Made by a program: the position numbers and the translations under genes
Shown here: positions 50,521-61,010 of the stretch, one piece after another
Position numbering within the stretch: the stretch's first letter is position 1
Layout: each line of letters opens with the position of its first letter
The notes under the pieces: model-generated
Seen by the model: only the letters and a program-made list of their open reading frames with translations
What the model was told of the DNA's origin: nothing
Databases searched by the model: none
Source of the DNA: Luscinia megarhynchos
Taxonomy: Eukaryota; Chordata; Aves; Passeriformes; Turdidae
DNA length: 64,000 nt
Assembly: GCA_034336665.1 (NCBI GenBank)
Contig: CM067592.1
Location: 46,343,761-46,407,760, forward strand
Reading direction: 5' to 3'

Positions 50521-50861
50521 ACTTCCTGTCCACAAACCTCAGGGTCTTTCTGACCCTGTGGGCCCTCAGTAGGAGCTTTTGTCAGACACCAGTGACACCT
50601 GTTGTGAGCCAGCAGAACACACTGGTCCCAGCAGGGTACCTGGGAAATACTGAGTAGGAGATGTTCACCCTGCCCGAGATTCAGCCTCTCAAAACTGTTG
50701 AATGACTGCCCAAATAGGGCATTTGATAAGCAAAACAGAAAGAACTTATTTCCATGCCAACAGTGTCTGACGGCTATGATAAGATATCCATCCAGAAGAG
50801 GTGCTCATGAGGCTTCAGGGGAGCAAGAGCCATGCAAACTTCCTAACAGCTGCACACCCCA

Positions 50862-50935
50862 AAAAAACAAAACAAAAGAAAAAAAAAAAAAACAACCAAA
50901 AAACAACCAAGCAAAAAAAACCAACCAGAAAGCAT
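50862..50935. repeat. A-rich low-complexity tract
   Basis: CAAAA/AAAC-type repeat over about 70 bp. It interrupts any frame usefully readable here. Confidence 0.85.
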
Positions 50936-53900
50936 AGAAAGTGATTTTCAACTTACAGAAGAGCATGATTTTGCTTTGCATGTTTCTAGAAAAGCCAGCT
51001 CCTCCTTTCTGAAGCATCTGGTGGATCTGCACTACTCCCAGTGATAGCTTGGTGGTGCAAAGGCAAGAATGGGCAGCTTATTCTCTTGGAAACCAGCTTC
51101 ATATTCTCCTTTGGCAGGAGAAAAAATGAATGTGTCATGGCCCATCCAGCTCAGGCTGCATCCACACTGCTTTGCCCAGGAAGGTGCCTGCTCCTGGCTG
51201 CCCACATCATACGTGGTGTTTTCTATCACTTCATTTTGTGACTCCATGTCTTAGCTAAATGAGGCTCTCACTGCCAGTGTGCACAGCAAGTTTCCATGTT
51301 TAACTGTTTAGGAGTGCTGGCACAGACCTCGGTTTGCCTGACAAGCTGTGCTCCTCAGGAAAACCAGTACAGAGTGTACCTCACTGCAAGGGTCCCTCCT
51401 GGCCCGTGTCCAGCACTCCCTGGAGCCTCTGCAACAGGGCCCCTCTGGGACAGGCACACAGGGCACTGCTGCCCCAGGGCAGCACTCGCATCTTTCCTTT
51501 GCTGGGCTTCCCGAGCTTCCCAGCAGTCCCGTGCTCCTGTTTGTGCTGGTCCCTCCAGGCTGGGGCCTTGCCTCTTCCTGTGTCAGCCACCCGCTCCAGT
51601 GCAGCGCTGCCATCGCCCCAGAGCACCAATCCTGCACATCTCCCAGGCTGCACGGCCAACGCTTTTGCCATTACACTGCTCACACCGAATTCCTGGGTGG
51701 GGCAGGGTCCCAAGGGAATGTCAGAGGTGGTGTTCTGCTCTGAGAGCCTGCCCTGCCCATCTGCACCTGCTCCTGTTGCAGCTCACCTGCTGCAGATCTT
51801 GTTTCCCTCCAAGTGCCAGGGGAGCTGCTGGGCTGTCAGGCAAGCATGCTCAGTGCCCTTTCCAGGTGTAACCATGCTGGATTAAGGCTAAGACTGTCCA
51901 TAGCTCTTGCCCCAATTTCTGGCCCGAGACACGGCCTATTTTAAAGCCACCATGATCTTTTGGAAGAATGAGCACAACAGCTAATCCAAGTCTCCCACAA
52001 AAACCTGGCTATACCTGTGTGATTCTCTCAGCATGCAATTCTTTTTCCCTTGCAGCCCCAAGTTCCCATAGAAAAACTCAACAAAGGGATGAGAAGCTGC
52101 AGTGATTTGGAAAAAAAGCACCAATACTAAACAACCAGGCCACTGATGGAGAGTGAAACTTTGCCCCCACTAGACAAGGAAAGTGAACAGCTGGCGAAAA
52201 TATGCAGTATCCTTGCAGTATGTTGCTTTCCAGGCTCTCTTCTGCCATGTGGTCATACTCACTGTTCTGCTGCACAGAAGTTCTCCCTCAGAGATTTCAC
52301 CATATCACAACCTATGCACAAATTATTTCCAAAATCCATGCAATCACCTCGCTGTTCTTGTCTCCCACTAACTCCAGCTAGGTGCAAAATAAATTAAGCT
52401 CAGTCACTTTGGATACTTCTTTGTGGAATGTGCTCTGAAAGTGCCTGAATGATGTCATGCCAATGATGTCTTATTCCAAAAGTCTCAGGCTTATGGTCTC
52501 CTCTCAGACCTTAACCACAAGCTGCAGGTAGGGTTAAGCTCCTTGTCACAAAGTATGATGTGTCTGGCTGTGATACTCTCCACACTTCTAACAGAAAGGT
52601 CCTGGCACCAAACACACAGCCAATAAAAAACCCAAACTTGCCATTCCATGACAGATACTGCTGAGCTTGGGGAGGTGGCTGTGCCATGGGTATGTGCTCT
52701 CACTTGGTTAGCATTCAGCCAATATGACCTGGCTTTTTGATTTTGCCAGATCCTTAACTTGGAGCACATTACACACATCACTGCTGTTCCTGGGACACAG
52801 AGGCAAAACTTTTCCTCACCTCAGAGAGGAATTCTGATGTAAAAACAGAACTATCAATGTGCTGCACATGAAGGGGCTGTCCACACACTCAGTGCCCACT
52901 TCCCCTTGTTTGGTTGAAGTGGAAGAAGCAGCTCAGGTCATAGGACTAAAGAGGAGCAGGTTGTCCCTGTAGTCTGCCCTTGAGGGATCTTAGTGGTGTG
53001 GTTTGTAACTGGATTTTTTTTTCCATGGGTGGAAATAGTACTTGGAAATCCAAGCAGATGGGATTTGAATTTTGGTTGGGGTAATTCTCTAGCAGCTACC
53101 AGTGCTGACAAACTCGATTTTTGAGAGGCCGAGGCACAGTTCCCTTGTGCAGGGAACAACTCTGCAGTGCAGTGGTCTCATAATCAGTGACCACTTTGCC
53201 CAGCTGAAAGCTGCAGACCTTAGTGTCAGCAGGAACTGAGCTGAGAAATTTAGAAAAAATAACAACTCTAAACTTTGTCCCAGAGACCAAATGAAAGTTC
53301 AAGTGATAGATTCTATATGGGTAATACTATGCAGATACCATACATTTTTGATGGTATTATGAACTGTATTATGAATAGGTTTAATCGATGCATGGTGTTT
53401 TCCATCTTACTTACTCTTGTTCCTCCTCCAGCATGATGGAATCAAAAGATAAAACAATGCTTCACAAACACAAACACTAACAGTTCTGCTTCAGCAACAG
53501 GCACCACTTGACTTACAGATGGAGGAGATCTGCAGTCTAAGATCCAAGTGGGATTTGGAGTTTCATATTCTCCACAGTTCCCTCCCCATGGGAATTGGTA
53601 CTCAAAAGAGACACCAATATTCCTGCTCCCAAAGTAGAGACTTAAAAGTGTTTTCAAACAGGTTTATGATAATGCCAGATTGAGGGTAGTCTCCAGGGCA
53701 CCATGTTATACAATTCCCACTTAAATTTGTGTGATGTGGAAAGGAGAAGGGACAAGAGCCAGCACATGCTGTTTGGGTATCCATTTCACTCTGCCTTGGG
53801 CTCTGCCAATGAAAGTGCTTACTTAGGAAAGGATTTTCATCACCAGCAGGGAGGGCAAAAGCAGCTGTTCAGCACACCATCCCTCCTCAGCACACACCTC

Positions 53901-54469
53901 TTTCATTCCCTATCCTCTACAAGTGCAAAGCGAAGCACGATCTGACTTTGCCCTCTGGAGGCATGGAATTGGCATGGCACAGAGAGACACAGCCCCAGAG
54001 GTGACTGAACTACAGCACTGCCTTTTGGAACATCTGACGGGAAAATTCATTCCCAGCAGCAGCTTCCTATGAGCCAGAAGGCAGAGCATTACTGGTGAGG
54101 CAGCTTCACACTGAAGGAGTTGGCTTTTGGTTTGCAGAGGGTAATACTACCTAGTCTGCTGTGCACTTCAAGAATGTGGGTGTTGGTACAGAAGGCTGAT
54201 TTTTTCTCTTGACATAAATTCTGCAGCATGTGATTTGAAGTACTGCCCAGCATCTGCATCCAGCTACTGGACACACTACATGCACACATGGGTCCATAGC
54301 AAGTGCCACTTCACGGTTTATTCTGCCAGCTCCATAGGACTTTTTGCTGTTTCCCAGTTGCTGGGAAGCCGCAGAGATGAGCAGGTGGCCAGTGACTCCT
54401 ACATCTTATTAAACTGGAAAGCAGGGCTGAGGTTTGTTTGCTGCATGGAAATGGATCCTCATACACACA

Positions 54470-55015
54470 GAGACACACACACACAGAGATTTTTCTCCAA
54501 GCAGGTAAACAGCTCAACAACTCTGTTGGACATCTCCAAGGGAGCTGTATTTCACTAGGATAAACAACTCTTACCTCCCCTTTCTCCCTTAAAAATCATG
54601 TATGTAATGCCCAAGAGGGCTTTGGAAAAGCTTCTCCAGCAAAGATAGACTCAGCAGTGCACTTGTGACTCAAGTTCTGGAAGAACTGGCAGGAGACACC
54701 AAGATATGGACAGGATCAGGTGTACAGCCATGCACAGCACCTGCACACCTGTGCACATCCACCTCTCTGCACACACATCTGCTTACATCTGTTTCCTGTC
54801 TACATGCCCACATGCAAGCCCCAGGTCCAGCCACAATACCTGTGTGTGCTAGCATTTGTTTGTATGCACACTCGCCTGTCAGTGCACACCCACAAACTCT
54901 CACTCACATCTTCAGCCCCACACCAGTGCCCTTGCACACCCATGTACCCATGCAGGCGCACCATTCCGTGCAGGCACATGCCTGTGCACACCTGCACACA
55001 CTTTCAATCTCACCT
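54470..55015. repeat. CA/CACAC-rich degenerate simple repeat region
   Basis: A short ACACAC run near 54470-54486, then about 300 bp (54720-55015) dominated by CTGCACAC, GTGCACA and CCCACA words. It looks like an old, degenerate tandem repeat. The overlapping ORFs rich in His, Thr and Cys are a consequence of this composition. Confidence 0.7.
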
Positions 55016-55943
55016 CCAGGACGTCCTGCCATCTCCTTTATATTCTGGCTTGCAAGGAACATCATGCCAGCAGGTTGTGCTGTCCCCAGGCCTGTGGGTA
55101 TGTGTCACAGGGGCTCAAGTCCTGGGCAAGCATTCCTCACTAGCTGGTGCACCCAGCGGGGGTCTGACCCTCAGCCCCAAGTATCTGAGCAAACATGAGG
55201 GACTGGCAGGTATGTCCCAGGATTAGTCTGTGGAGAGCTTGGCATCTTTCCTGGTTGGATCATGGACCTGTGGAGTCCTGTGGCATAAGGATCAGGGACA
55301 AGCAGGTCAGCTCAGGGGTAAACCAGGGGCATGGGAGCCTAGTCCTGCGCCAAATCGCTGCTGGGTACCACCTATGAGGGCCCCAGCTTCAGTTCTACAC
55401 AGCAGCTGTGCATGCAAACCGCGTAGCCTAAGCCCGCACTTACTATCTCTCCCCACGCAGATCTGTCACCGGGTGGTTTTTTCCAGCCCAATTTGTTTCG
55501 ACAGCTTGATTTCCTCAAAGAAGCGTCGGGCTCCCTGGGCAACGCTGCCCGGGGCCGATTGTCCCGCGCGGACCGGCAGCATCCCCTCCGACAGCGCGGC
55601 CGCTCCTGGCTGCCGCCTCTCCCCGACGGCGCCGAGCCCTGCCGGGAGGCGCCTCGAATGCCCGTGCCCGGACAGCCGCCCCGGGGTCCCGGAGTCGCTC
55701 CCGCTCCGCTCGGTGCCCGTCAGCCCTCCGGAGCTGTGCGCTCCCGGCGGCGCGGGACCGCGGCGCCCCGACGGCGCTGGGGACAGGGACGAGCGGAGAG
55801 GGGCGGCGCGGGGTGCCGGGCAGGGTGCTGTCCCGGCCCGCGGCGGCAGCGGCGGCACGCCCGGCCCTGCCCGCGCCTCCCGGGCGGCGGGGCGTAGCAG
55901 GGGGAGTGCCGGCCGCCGGGCGCGGAGCCGCCGGACACCGCTG

Positions 55944-55950
55944 CATAAAA
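55944..55950 (+). promoter_or_regulatory. FOXE1: TATA-like box of FOXE1
   Basis: CATAAAA in an otherwise almost pure GC context, 70 bp before the FOXE1 ATG. A start about 25-30 bp downstream (around 55975-55985) would give a short 5'UTR of about 40 nt. Longer transcripts from further upstream are also possible. Confidence 0.5.
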
Positions 55951-56019
55951 GCCGCGGTCGCGCCGCGCTGCGCTCCCTCGGCTCGGCTCAGTCCGGCTCG
56001 GGGCCGCTCCGACGGGCGC

Positions 56020-56871
56020 ATGACAGCCGAGAGCCGGCTGCCGCCGGGGCCCCCGCCGGGGCCCCCGCCGCTGAAGGCGGACGCGCTGCCGCCGGGAGAG
56101 GAGGCGGTGTTGGCGGCGGCGGGGACGCGGGGCGGGCGGCGGCGCCGCAAGCGCCCGGCGGAGCGGGGCAAGCCGCCCTACAGCTACATCGCCCTCATCG
56201 CCATGGCCATCGGGCAGGCGCCCGAGCGGCGGCTGACGCTCGGCGGCATCTACCGCTTCATCACCGAGCGCTTCCCCTTCTACCGCGACAGCCCCCGCAA
56301 GTGGCAGAACAGCATCCGCCACAACCTCACCCTCAATGACTGCTTTGTCAAGGTGCCACGGGAGCCCGGCCGCCCCGGCAAGGGCAACTACTGGACGCTG
56401 GACCCCCACGCCCGCGACATGTTCGAGAGCGGGTCCTTCCTGCGCCGCAGAAAGCGTTTCAAGCGCAGCGACCTCTCCACGTACCCGGCGTTCCTGGCCG
56501 AGCGCCCCGCGGCTCCGTGCCGCCTGCTCCCGCTGCCCGCCCCGCCGCCCCCCGCCGCCCTGCCCCCGGCGCCCGCCGCCTCCTGCGCCTTCGCCGCCGC
56601 CTGCCCCGCGCAGGGCTGCGCCGCCGCCGCCCTGCCCCACGCCTACGCCCCGCTGCCCGCCGCCGCCGGGCCCTACGCGCCCGGGGGCCCGGGGCCGCTG
56701 TACGCTCCGTCGGGGCGCATCGTGCTGCCCGCCTCTTCGCCCGGCTCCCCCGCGCCCTTCCCGCCGCTGCCCCACGCCTACGGCGCCGGGGGGCAGCTGG
56801 GTGCCGCCGAGCCCGCACCGAGGCACGGCACCTACGCCGGAGGCCCCGACAGGTTCGTCCCGGCGCTCTGA
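56020..56871 (+). CDS. FOXE1: Forkhead box protein E1 (thyroid transcription factor 2), single exon, complete
   Basis: FOXE1 is a nuclear winged-helix transcription factor that in mammals controls thyroid, palate and hair-follicle development. The 283-residue product begins MTAES, as human FOXE1 does, and ends [10 protein letters not shown], close to the human C-terminus. The forkhead domain spans residues about 49-143: [16 protein letters not shown], recognition helix [13 protein letters not shown] at 97-109, and wing region [13 protein letters not shown]. Basic stretches RRRRKRP (40-46) and RRRKRFKR (142-149) flank it as likely nuclear localisation signals. The rest is Pro/Ala-rich. It is shorter than the human protein (about 370) and lacks the polyalanine tract after SDLSTYPA. 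The frame is open upstream to an ATG at 55813, but the TATA-like box lies inside that extension and MTAES fits the family, so 56020 is chosen despite a weak Kozak context. FOXE3 is the main alternative; the termini and the XPA neighbour favour FOXE1. Confidence 0.95.
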   Translation: MTAESRLPPGPPPGPPPLKADALPPGEEAVLAAAGTRGGRRRRKRPAERGKPPYSYIALIAMAIGQAPERRLTLGGIYRFITERFPFYRDSPRKWQNSIRHNLTLNDCFVKVPREPGRPGKGNYWTLDPHARDMFESGSFLRRRKRFKRSDLSTYPAFLAERPAAPCRLLPLPAPPPPAALPPAPAASCAFAAACPAQGCAAAALPHAYAPLPAAAGPYAPGGPGPLYAPSGRIVLPASSPGSPAPFPPLPHAYGAGGQLGAAEPAPRHGTYAGGPDRFVPAL

Positions 56872-57260
56872 CCCATCCCGGAGCCCGGGAGACGGCGGAC
56901 TGCGGGGGTCGCCCGGCACGGCTGCTCCCGGTGCTGCCCGGGAAGATGCTGAAGAATCTTGGGCTGCACTCCGCATTCTGCCACCTGCCCTGGCGAGGAG
57001 CGTCGCAGTCAGCCCTGGGGACCTGCGGTGTCCTGTCCAGCCCTGTTCACTCTCGGCAGAAAAGTCCTATGACTCCCAAGTGCGTGAATGGGACAAGCAG
57101 TCTCTTCCTCTTCTACAGCCTTTCCTGGGACAGGTGCTCAAAGCTTCCTGCCAGGCTCCCACCCTCCCAGCACGCACAACTGGGCCCCTTCTGGTCCACC
57201 CAGGAAGATTTGATGTTTAAAAGTCTCTCTGCTGTTGATGTTATTTTTTTTTTTTAGGGG

Positions 57261-57266
57261 ATTAAA
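57261..57266 (+). terminator. FOXE1: Candidate FOXE1 poly(A) signal (ATTAAA)
   Basis: ATTAAA 390 nt after the FOXE1 stop, preceded by a T-run (57243-57256) and followed at once by GU-rich TGTCTGTTGGTGAGG. A plausible proximal poly(A) site. A strong AATAAA with a GT-rich downstream region at 61005-61010 is an alternative distal site, but two CR1 inserts lie between. Confidence 0.4.
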
Positions 57267-58261
57267 TGTCTGTTGGTGAGGTGAAGGAGGGAGGCAGGAG
57301 GAAGCATTCCCTGGCCTCGAGCAGGCAAAGCCGTAAAAGCAGAACACATGGCACTGATGTGGTGACATGTCCCTGATGGCTATTGCTTTAGCCCCAGGCT
57401 TTACACCTGCTGTGTGGCCAAGGCTGGAGAAGGTTTGGATGCCAGGACTGCAGAAAAACGCATCAAGTCATGTCCTTCCAGGTGTTGTGCTCTGTGCTGC
57501 AGGGGTGGGAACAGTGGTGGGATTGGAACTATAAAAATTTCTACAATGGGCATGCCCAGCCCCTGGAAGAGGGACACAGGGAGGGCTGTGGGACCTCTGC
57601 CCTTGAAAGTCTTTTCAGCTTGATTGGACGGAGCCTGATCTGCCTCTGAAGTTGTAGCCAGCATTGAATTTGGGCTCGTTTTGAGTGAAGACCTGATCCT
57701 GAGGTCTAAATTACTTTGATCCCAAGATCAGCCCAGCTCTGTGTGCAGCCTAGAGAAATTGGCATATATAGGAAAAAACTGGTTCTGGAACACAAGAGGC
57801 AGGATATGGTGCCATTTCTTCTTAATTTGCTCCACTTTCACACTTTCCTGGGATGGAAAAGAGTCTGCAGAAAGATACGGAGAGGGAACAGCTAATAGGA
57901 ATGTCTGTGAGACAAAAGCTTGAAACTAGATCCATGGGAAAACTCAAGCATACCCCTCCCAACAGATCCCACCACCCTGGAAAGGGGTTTGGAGCAGTGG
58001 TGGATACCCAAGGTGTGAGAGAGGCTGTGGTTATAGAGGGAGCCAACATAGCCCTGCTCCCAGGTCTTCTTACAGAGCTCATTTTTCCTGTGGAGGTGGG
58101 GAGCCTGTGTATCCAGGGCCAGGAGGAGGCTGTTGAGAAGATCCTGCAGTGTGGCCGGGCCTTGTGTGGGGAGAGGGAGTCAGAAAGTGCAGCCAGAGCC
58201 TCAACAGGAGCTTTGGAAGAACTGACAGAATGCACATACACCAGTCTCTCTCACCAGAGAA

Positions 58262-58640
58262 GAGTATAGATCATATTATATCTCATGTTGGAAATGATCT
58301 TGGGAAATTTCTGTTCCAATCTGGTACCCAAATCGGGGTCCGTGACTCAGACCAGTAGGCTCAGCCATATGTGGTTGAGTCTTCATCACCTCCAAGAATG
58401 GAGAGAACACAGTCTCTTTGGGCAACCTGTCTGTCCTTGTGGGAGAGAAGTTTTGCCTTGTACTCTCTATTTAGCACTTCTCTAGTCTCATTTCATGTTT
58501 ACTGTCCCTTGTCCTACTGCTGTGCTTTGCTCCAAGGAGTTTTTGATCCCATGAAGACACCTGTACCTTCTGCTTGGCATTTGTCAGATGAGGTCCTCAG
58601 CAGGATGAAGTTTGTGTAGAGACAATTTCCTTGCTTTCTG
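58262..58640 (-). mobile_element. CR1 LINE fragment (sense on minus strand)
   Basis: The plus strand 'catgttggaaatgatcttggg', 'cttcatcacctccaagaatgg', 'ctttgggcaacctgt' and 'actgtcccttgtcctactgc' follow the reverse-complement order of the CR1 3' region. Confidence 0.8.
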
Positions 58641-59426
58641 TGGGTGCTACAGTCTGCATATCCAGGTGGGACATGAGAGAGGAAATGGAGTGAAGCAGGA
58701 AGGTGGTTGGGTGTCCTCACAGCACAGCTTGGTGTAGAGAAGAGTAAAGCCCTCTGTGGTAGGTGGGCAGGAGAAGTTGTACATCTGCATTCTGCAGGGC
58801 TGTGAGGTAGGAGATGAGTTTTGGATTCAAGGGTTCTGAGTGCCAGGAGAGGCGTCTGGTGAGCCAGCTCCAGGGCTGGGAGGCTGAGACTGACCTGATA
58901 GCAGTGCCCTGTGTCTGTGTAGACCTGTCTGTGGCACTGCAGGAGGCTGCTGCCTGTACACAGAGCTGGGGAGGCTGCTCCATGTACGGAGCCACTGGGG
59001 AGCAGGCACAGGCAGCAAGTGTGAGCGCCACTCAACTCTTTGCCCTGCTGAGGTCAGTCAGATTTTTCCTTTCCTATCCTGTCTGAAGAGCTACATTGCA
59101 TCTTCCTTGTTCTTCCTGGTCTTGGCACATCCAGATGCTGCTACCATCCTGGAGAGAGCTGTCTCAGCCAGGGGCAGGTCACCTCAGCAGCTGTGCTAGT
59201 ATCTCTCCCAACTGTGCCTTCTCCATCTGGAAGAGGATCTGTATACATAGCTGTGCCAGCTCCTAGTATTTTTGATAGCTGCTGGCTCTGCTTTCATTGC
59301 CTGTAAGGACTGGACTGTGTGGACTTTGACAGCAAGCCATCCTCACTTCAGGGTAGCTGGGAGAAGAACTGTCCTGCTTTCTTTCCTTCCTGTAGAAACT
59401 GTTGTCATTGTGGACCAGATAATTTT

Positions 59427-59690
59427 CACAGAATCGTAGCAGTGCTATGATAATGGACACCCCAAGGATCACACCATGTGCCTGAGAGTGTTGTCCAAAT
59501 GCTTCCTGAACTCTCATGCTTGGTGCTTGCTCCTTGGGGAGCCTGTTCCAGTGCTCAGCCACCATCTGGAGTGATATCCATCACTTCATGCCTCCATGAA
59601 TCTTGTCATTGGTCATGAGAGCGAAGAGCCTGGATGTCTTCTGGCTCTTGTTCCTCTCATTTTATTCTCATGATGGCTTCAGCCCTCTTG
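59427..59690 (-). mobile_element. CR1 LINE fragment (sense on minus strand)
   Basis: The plus strand begins CACAGAATCGTAGCAGTGC and continues through 'tggggagcctgttccagtgc' and 'tcagccacc', diagnostic of the reversed CR1 3' end. Confidence 0.8.
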
Positions 59691-59944
59691 CCAGTTTAGA
59701 GTTCAGCCTAAAAAAAGGTCACCAATGATGATACAGGTTTTGTGGAAGATGCTTCTGAGCTCAGACAGCATCTGTAGGCAGTCAGGAAGCAAAACTGGGT
59801 GTCTGAAGGACAAGCATGATAGATCTTGGTGACTTAGAATGCAGAGATTGGGTAGGTTCAGTTGTATGTTGTTTGTAGAGAGGGTCTAGATGCTTGTTCT
59901 TGTTTCTCTCCGGATCTTTTATACCAACAAATTAGGAAAACTGG

Positions 59945-60040
59945 GGGTTTTTTGTTTTGTTTTGGTTTTTTTTTGTTTGTTTGTTTGTTTGTTTGTTTGG
60001 GGTTTTTGGGGTTTCTTTTGTTGTTGTTGTTTTTTTTTGC
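59945..60040. repeat. (GTTT)n microsatellite and T/G-rich tract
   Basis: Six or seven GTTT units at about 59974-59999 inside a 95-bp T/G-rich low-complexity tract. A plus-strand ORF rich in Phe and Leu through it is an artefact. Confidence 0.9.
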
Positions 60041-60516
60041 ATCAGGTACAGTGATGAACTTGTTGCATCAGGAACCTGAGACATGGTCAAAAACTGCTTA
60101 AACTTCAGTCACAAACAGCTAGAAACCCTGGGCAGAACTGTGAAGAGCTACTGAGACCATTCAAGGGACTTTATGTGGGGTCTGTGCTTCGAGGTTTTGA
60201 GACAAAACCAGACAAAGCTATACCTGCCCTTTACTAGTGCTGGCAGTGCTCCAGCCTCCTGCTTGCAGCAGGCCTGGAGACTCCAGCAATCCCTTCCCAC
60301 CAGCACTGCTGTGGTTTTGTGGCTGTTCCAACCTCTCCGAGCTGTCATGTAGGCTCAGGTGCAAGGATGTGCTGAGCACTGCGGGTCTGCCCAGGCTGTG
60401 CCTCGTGGCACTGAGATGTGTTGTCCCTGTGCCCCGTGTGACATGGGGCTGCCTGACCACTGTCTTGTCCTTGGGGAGCCACGGGGTTGGGTCTCTCTGT
60501 GAGGATATGGGGATAT

Positions 60517-60604
60517 GCCAAGGGGATATGTTAGACAGTTGGATCTCAGTGTGTGCTTGTGCCATGGGGATATGCTCAACCTGTGAATCTCAACGTGTTT
60601 TTGT
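60517..60604. repeat. Diverged 44-bp tandem duplication
   Basis: Two adjacent 44-bp copies, starting GCCAAGGGGATATG (60517) and GCCATGGGGATATG (60561), share order and spacing but differ at several positions. A further partial GGATATG copy lies just upstream at about 60503-60516. Confidence 0.75.
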
Positions 60605-61004
60605 CTGGCACATCGCTTGTAATTCTCAGGCACCAGCAAGAATACGAAAAAGTTGATTTCTAAAAGTTTTATTGTAAATATCTGAGAGCTTTCCTTTTAG
60701 CAAAGTAAGTCTAAGTTTCAAACTACTCTTTTGATTTCTGTCAGAAGGATCCAATAAATCCGGATTGTAAACTTGTAGGAAACTCTTAAATGTGAGCACT
60801 GATAAGAAGAGAGAGCAGCCTTGAAAATGCTCATTCCTCAAAGGACAGAGCCTCTCGGCTCCTGTTCTGCCCAAGTTCTGGTATAATCAGGCCCTGAGCA
60901 GAATTTGAGAAAGAAGTGGACTCTATAGCCTAGGAGAATATTATATTCTGTATTGGAGATTTTTTAAATATATATATTTACTCTTCTACTTCTTTTGAAA
61001 TGGA

Positions 61005-61010
61005 AATAAA
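61005..61010 (+). terminator. Candidate poly(A) signal AATAAA
   Basis: AATAAA followed within 5-40 nt by a T/GT-rich stretch (TCTTTGTCTTGTTTG). No upstream gene on the plus strand other than FOXE1, 4.1 kb away, could use it. Confidence 0.3.

Larger units (their letters stand above)
45225..55469. other. Intergenic stretch upstream of FOXE1, no gene seen
   Basis: Apart from the LTR, the CR1 remnant, simple repeats and the candidate elements listed, I find no gene. 46090-46240 is AT-rich with homeodomain-like words (TTTAATTAAAA and GGTAATTAGC), possibly regulatory. 49750-49930 is CT-rich. 51296-51885 has overlapping 130-190-codon ORFs in GC-rich sequence without recognisable domains. Confidence 0.5.
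55470..57000. promoter_or_regulatory. FOXE1: FOXE1 CpG island
   Basis: CpG density rises sharply at about 55470 and stays high through the FOXE1 CDS. This is a typical developmental-gene island covering promoter and coding exon. It gives several long ORFs on both strands that are not genes. Confidence 0.85.

Noticed and set aside
54665..55226. Two overlapping ORFs of about 170 codons rich in His, Cys and Thr
   Set aside because: They follow from the degenerate CACA/TGCACAC simple repeat.
55493..57257. Overlapping long ORFs on both strands around FOXE1 (for example 55230-56339 plus and 55720-56976 minus)
   Set aside because: Shadows of the GC-rich FOXE1 frame and its island. None has the forkhead residues in frame except the FOXE1 frame itself.
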